NCBI GenBank assembly: GCA_018340375.1
Contig: JAFFJZ010000003.1
Coordinates: forward strand, 9,734,001 to 9,798,000
Length of the DNA stretch: 64,000 nt
Reading direction: 5' to 3'
Origin: Gonatopus flavifemur
Lineage: Eukaryota > Arthropoda > Insecta > Hymenoptera > Dryinidae
In this document: positions 60,346 through 64,000 of the stretch, in pieces
Layout: each line of letters starts with the position of its first letter
Numbering within the stretch: position 1 is the stretch's first letter
Program-made: the position numbers and the translations under genes
Notes under the pieces: model-generated
Told to the model about the DNA's origin: nothing
What the model saw: only the letters and a program-made list of their open reading frames with translations
Database searches by the model: none

Positions 60346-60436
60346 TACCCTGGTGAAAATTAACACCGGATCAAAATTGTTCCAAATCATCTAAGCTCGA
60401 AACAACGTTGATCCTGTGTTAATTCCCACGAGGGTA
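60346..60436. repeat. Hairpin 3 of a foldback cluster
   Basis: TACCCTGGTGAAAATTAACA...GGATCAA (60346 onward) pairs with TTGATCCTGTGTTAATTCCC...GGGTA (60408-60436). It abuts hairpin 2 directly. Confidence 0.75.
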
Positions 60437-60774
60437 GTTTATAGCTCTGAAATATGTCCCAAAATTCTTATGTTGTATTGATTCAATAATCTTTGTTCCA
60501 AAATAACAAATTGTTTCTGAATTTGGTACCTCACCTCCAATGTGTTGAAACGCACATTTCTTCAGTTCACTGAACAAAAAATAGCTGAATATTTCTGGAA
60601 CGTTTTTAATGCGGCTAATGTTCTACCATTGCAATTTTTCGGATGATACATTGCTGCGATGTTTCAGGGATGTTATTCAAAAACATTCCATTCGAAATGT
60701 TACCATGATAGAAGATCAGTTGTCTCCAGGACGTTGCAGGAAAGTTTCACAATATTTTCTTCAGCAGACACTGT

Positions 60775-60860
60775 AAACAAAATTCCTCCTGAGAATTCAG
60801 AAAATGTGACTGTAATTTTTCACAGCCACTTTTTTCTGAATTTTCAGAAATCATTTTTTC
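60775..60860. repeat. Second copy of the GTGACTGTAA foldback
   Basis: AAATGTGACTGTAATTTTTCACAGCCACTTTTTTC with flanking GAATTCAG / GAATTTTCAG matches the 20028-20125 repeat in core and layout. Confidence 0.55.
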
Positions 60861-63800
60861 ACAGCGGAGGGTTGGAAGAAAAATTGCAGAACCTCTGAAA
60901 CATTTTTCTATAGGCCCACGGTATATCATACAGAAGTCTGTTAATTTTGCCAGATATTTTGGTTTGCGTCAAAGATTTTGAAAAAAAAATCTTACGATTC
61001 CCAAAATCAGTGAACAAGGTACTGATCGTTTGATGATCGATCGTGGATCGAGTACCAATGTCACATTGATCTATCGTATCAAACTAATCCTGTGAAGTTT
61101 GTCAAGAGAATTCTCAATGATCCTGCATATAATAGAAATATAGATAGAAATGAGTGAGTCAATAAATGAATAAGATAGATAGAGAAACAAGAGAGAGTAT
61201 CCATATTAGAAACGAGCGAGCGAGCACGTACACCTGCGCAACGAATCACAATACGTGAAAAAAATGAAGGCTTCGAGGTACGTATACAATGAATAATTCG
61301 AAATTGAAGATACTTACAAGTTCAATACGTTCTACAATCAATCCATTATTACACAGCCAATATTTTTTCCCCCAATTAATGGATTCGTTAGCAAAATATT
61401 TGAATCATTCGAATAATTGTTTCAAATCTCTTTCTTTTTTGTTTTCTGTTATTTGATGGTACCGCTCAGCTTGCTGACAAATACAATATATAGTATATAC
61501 ACAAGGGTGGGTAGAAGATACAACAATTGTGAATTACTTTGAAATGCGATTGAAAAATTAGAATAGAGATAGAGGGAAATAAAATGATGGTGAATTACGA
61601 TGATATCGCGACGAGGTTTTTTTTCCGCATGTCTCGATGTTTCAATTATTATGAGTTTTCATTAATTACCTTAAGAGCCTTGGAGGATCAGAAAATGGAT
61701 AAAATTTTGTTACCTCATTTTTGAACAATTGAGCAATGATCCCAAATTTTAAATACACGGGAAAAAAGAGAGGACTTACAGTAACTACTCGCGTAGTCGA
61801 TTTCTGACCATTTACGAAAAATAGTTACGGCAATTACTCAGTAAATAAGGCAAATATCACGTCCGTTGAGATAACTAACTTGGTATTTGTTTCTTTATGC
61901 ACGCAGCAATCAAGTGCACCACTGATCCTACAGGATTACGCTTCAAATATAAATTCGAAGCTCAAAGCAAATTGCTGAACATGAGAAAACACGTTATAAA
62001 AATTATTGACATTTAGGTTTCAATTGCATATTCAAAGCTCAATTTCAGCAATGTACTTTATCACTTCAGATTTAAAATTTGTATTCATTCCTTGGTTGTT
62101 CAGAAATTCCTTGGTAAAATTTTGCTCATTTCTTCGAGGACTCCAGGGCCTTTGATGCGTACAGTGCGCTCTAAGGTTTTATATTGTACTCTGAATGAAA
62201 CTGTGAAGCACATTGAGGAACTGGAACATCCCAGTTAGATATTTTGGAACAATAATATGTGATTTTTATTAGATACGTTTGTGCGGTTTTTGTGATTGAG
62301 AGAAGATTAATGATTGTCGATTGTTTCCCTTTGATAAATTATATTCTATATCTTTTTCTTTTTATATAATATACATTTCAATGAGAATTATCGATTAACA
62401 ATAAAAATAAACTGTACATATAATAGGGTTTTCAATGAAAGTCAGGCAAAAAATCTTCCTTTTCAATTTGATCATTGAAAGATTTTGAAAACGTTTAATT
62501 TTCAATTCATTGTAACAAGTGGTCAATAAATTAGCTCACATATGGTTGAACAAATAATCTCTCAGTACTGAAATTCAACAAGGTATTATCGTATTTCCCT
62601 TCATTAATAATGCTATTGAAGATTCATCTTAATTAAAAATCATAGCCAATTCAAGGTAAATTACTATTTATATATGATTGTTCGATGATCAATCGCTTAT
62701 GGTAATTTCATTTATCCTCCGATGATAATCTCGGAATATCAAATTGATTAACTTTCAAACATTGTTGTGACACGCGCGGTAGTAGGAAAAAAGGTACATT
62801 CAAGGAATTACTAGCACATTTCTCGTATCTTTCAGACGTCTAGTACATTGTACCAAATCATCTTTGAGACTTTAGAAACGAATTTCGAACACTTAATTTG
62901 AATAATCTAAAGTCCAAATAAGTATGGAATAAAATTGTTGTGTAAATATTGCAACTTATACACTGTAATAAGTGAATACTTACGTATTGTAGCATAAATA
63001 ACAATATTTATGTGTAGAAGAATTCAGTACAGTGTACTTTCTTTTGTCTCTCGTATTATACTTTAGTAATAGAAACGAACAAAGATTTGCCCTATCGTTT
63101 TCGAATGAGCGGAATAAAATTTACATATTAGAAATCTCAACAGGTTATCATCGTCAATGAAAATAAATGTAACATGAACTTTTTTAACAATTTTCTTCAT
63201 CTCGTTTTCCTATATTCTTATTTTATTGCTATACTTTTTTTCCATGAAGGGGGAATTTTAATCCTATATTATGTGTATATATATATATATATATTGATCT
63301 GATTAGATTTATCAAACTTCCTCAATGTGTATCAGATCGTGGATCTTTTGTGATATTAATATAAATATAGATTAATAGGCGTGGAAGTATATCAGTTTTT
63401 ATTGCATAAGTGATTGTTCTAGATTTTGGCACTGTTCGATGCATCAGTGTTCGTTCAAAACTTTCCACGGTGCTGAGATGAATCGATGATTTTAAATGTT
63501 GTACCCTTTTTTGTATCGTTTCATTCATGTACGGAAAATAATTACATTGCTTATTTCTCCTTTTTTTCAAAAAACTGCTTATAAATCTCTTCCTGAGCGA
63601 TATAACATAAGAAACAAGGAAAAGAGATTAAATAGGAAAATTTTGGTCTATAGAATGATTTTATAATTCGGTGTCATAAATTTCTTTTATAGGGAAAATG
63701 AAAAAGATTTGGCTCGAATGAAATAAATCAACTCAAAACTACTCTGTAAAAATGATCACAGACTGAACTAATTTCATCTATGACAGAAGAATTGTCCTAT

Positions 63801-64000
63801 TGATGCAGGGATTTTACTCCAGTTATATCAGAAACATACTTCGTGAAGTTCAGTAGAATTGAAAAGTTTTGAATTCACACTAAACACTGTGGAAAATTTC
63901 GATTTTTTTAATCTTCTAATCAAGGGGAAACTATCATTCACCAAAGACAGAATTTTTTCCCTGTATTTTTGAGGACTATTCCCTCCGTTGGATATCAAAT

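Larger units (their letters stand above)
55698..64000. other. Non-coding repeat-rich sequence, probably PMCA intron
   Basis: No PMCA exon or other gene was recognised on either strand. Because the exon at 55629-55697 needs upstream exons, this stretch is probably intronic. It contains several foldback elements (56232-56378, 57187-57900, 60051-60436, 60775-60860) and TA microsatellites (59710-59732 and 63270-63293). Confidence 0.45.

Noticed and set aside
1..64000. Viral genes, CRISPR arrays, tRNA/rRNA genes, full-length transposons
   Set aside because: None seen. No transposase, reverse transcriptase, integrase or viral structural motif was recognised in the open frames; all repeats appear non-autonomous.

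Overview
The window looks like nuclear DNA of an insect. It is AT-rich, repeat-dense and gene-poor. It holds one complete spliced gene and the 3' end of a second gene with insect-like protein sequence. A parasitoid hymenopteran is a reasonable guess, because secreted neprilysin-like proteins are recurrent in parasitoid-wasp venoms and virus-like particles, but nothing here proves the order. There are no rRNA or tRNA genes, no CRISPR array, no bacterial-style operons and no recognisable viral gene.

Gene 1 (+ strand, 7587-14589) was rebuilt exon by exon. Eighteen exons with fully compatible phases encode a secreted protein of about 783 residues that follows the M13 (neprilysin) peptidase fold from the first Cys motif to the terminal Cys-x-x-Trp. 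The zinc site HExxH reads R-E-M-S-R, so both histidine ligands are arginine. The position of the catalytic His near the C-terminus is Tyr, while the third ligand motif (ExxAD) is kept. The reading frame is intact and every splice site has GT/AG, so this is best read as a maintained pseudoprotease. Its introns carry several inverted-repeat elements.

Gene 2 (- strand) is the 3' end of a plasma-membrane Ca2+-ATPase (PMCA) gene. The last coding exon (45001-45222) carries the distal half of the calmodulin-binding helix and ends in the PDZ ligand E-T-A-V. An upstream 69-nt exon lies at 55629-55697. A further acidic open exon at 44408-44566 may be an alternative 3' end. The AT- and microsatellite-rich tract below 45 kb is probably 3' UTR or downstream sequence. 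Further upstream exons were not found and probably lie beyond the window.

The rest (1-7.5 kb, 14.6-44 kb, the 10.4-kb PMCA intron and 55.7-64 kb) is non-coding as far as can be seen. It is filled with short foldback (MITE-like) elements of several families, one clear nested insertion (15071-15564), a tandem array of roughly 40-bp units (20640-21090) and many simple repeats. The two genes have no evident functional link. The main biological interest is the dead neprilysin homologue; the PMCA splicing around the calmodulin site comes second.
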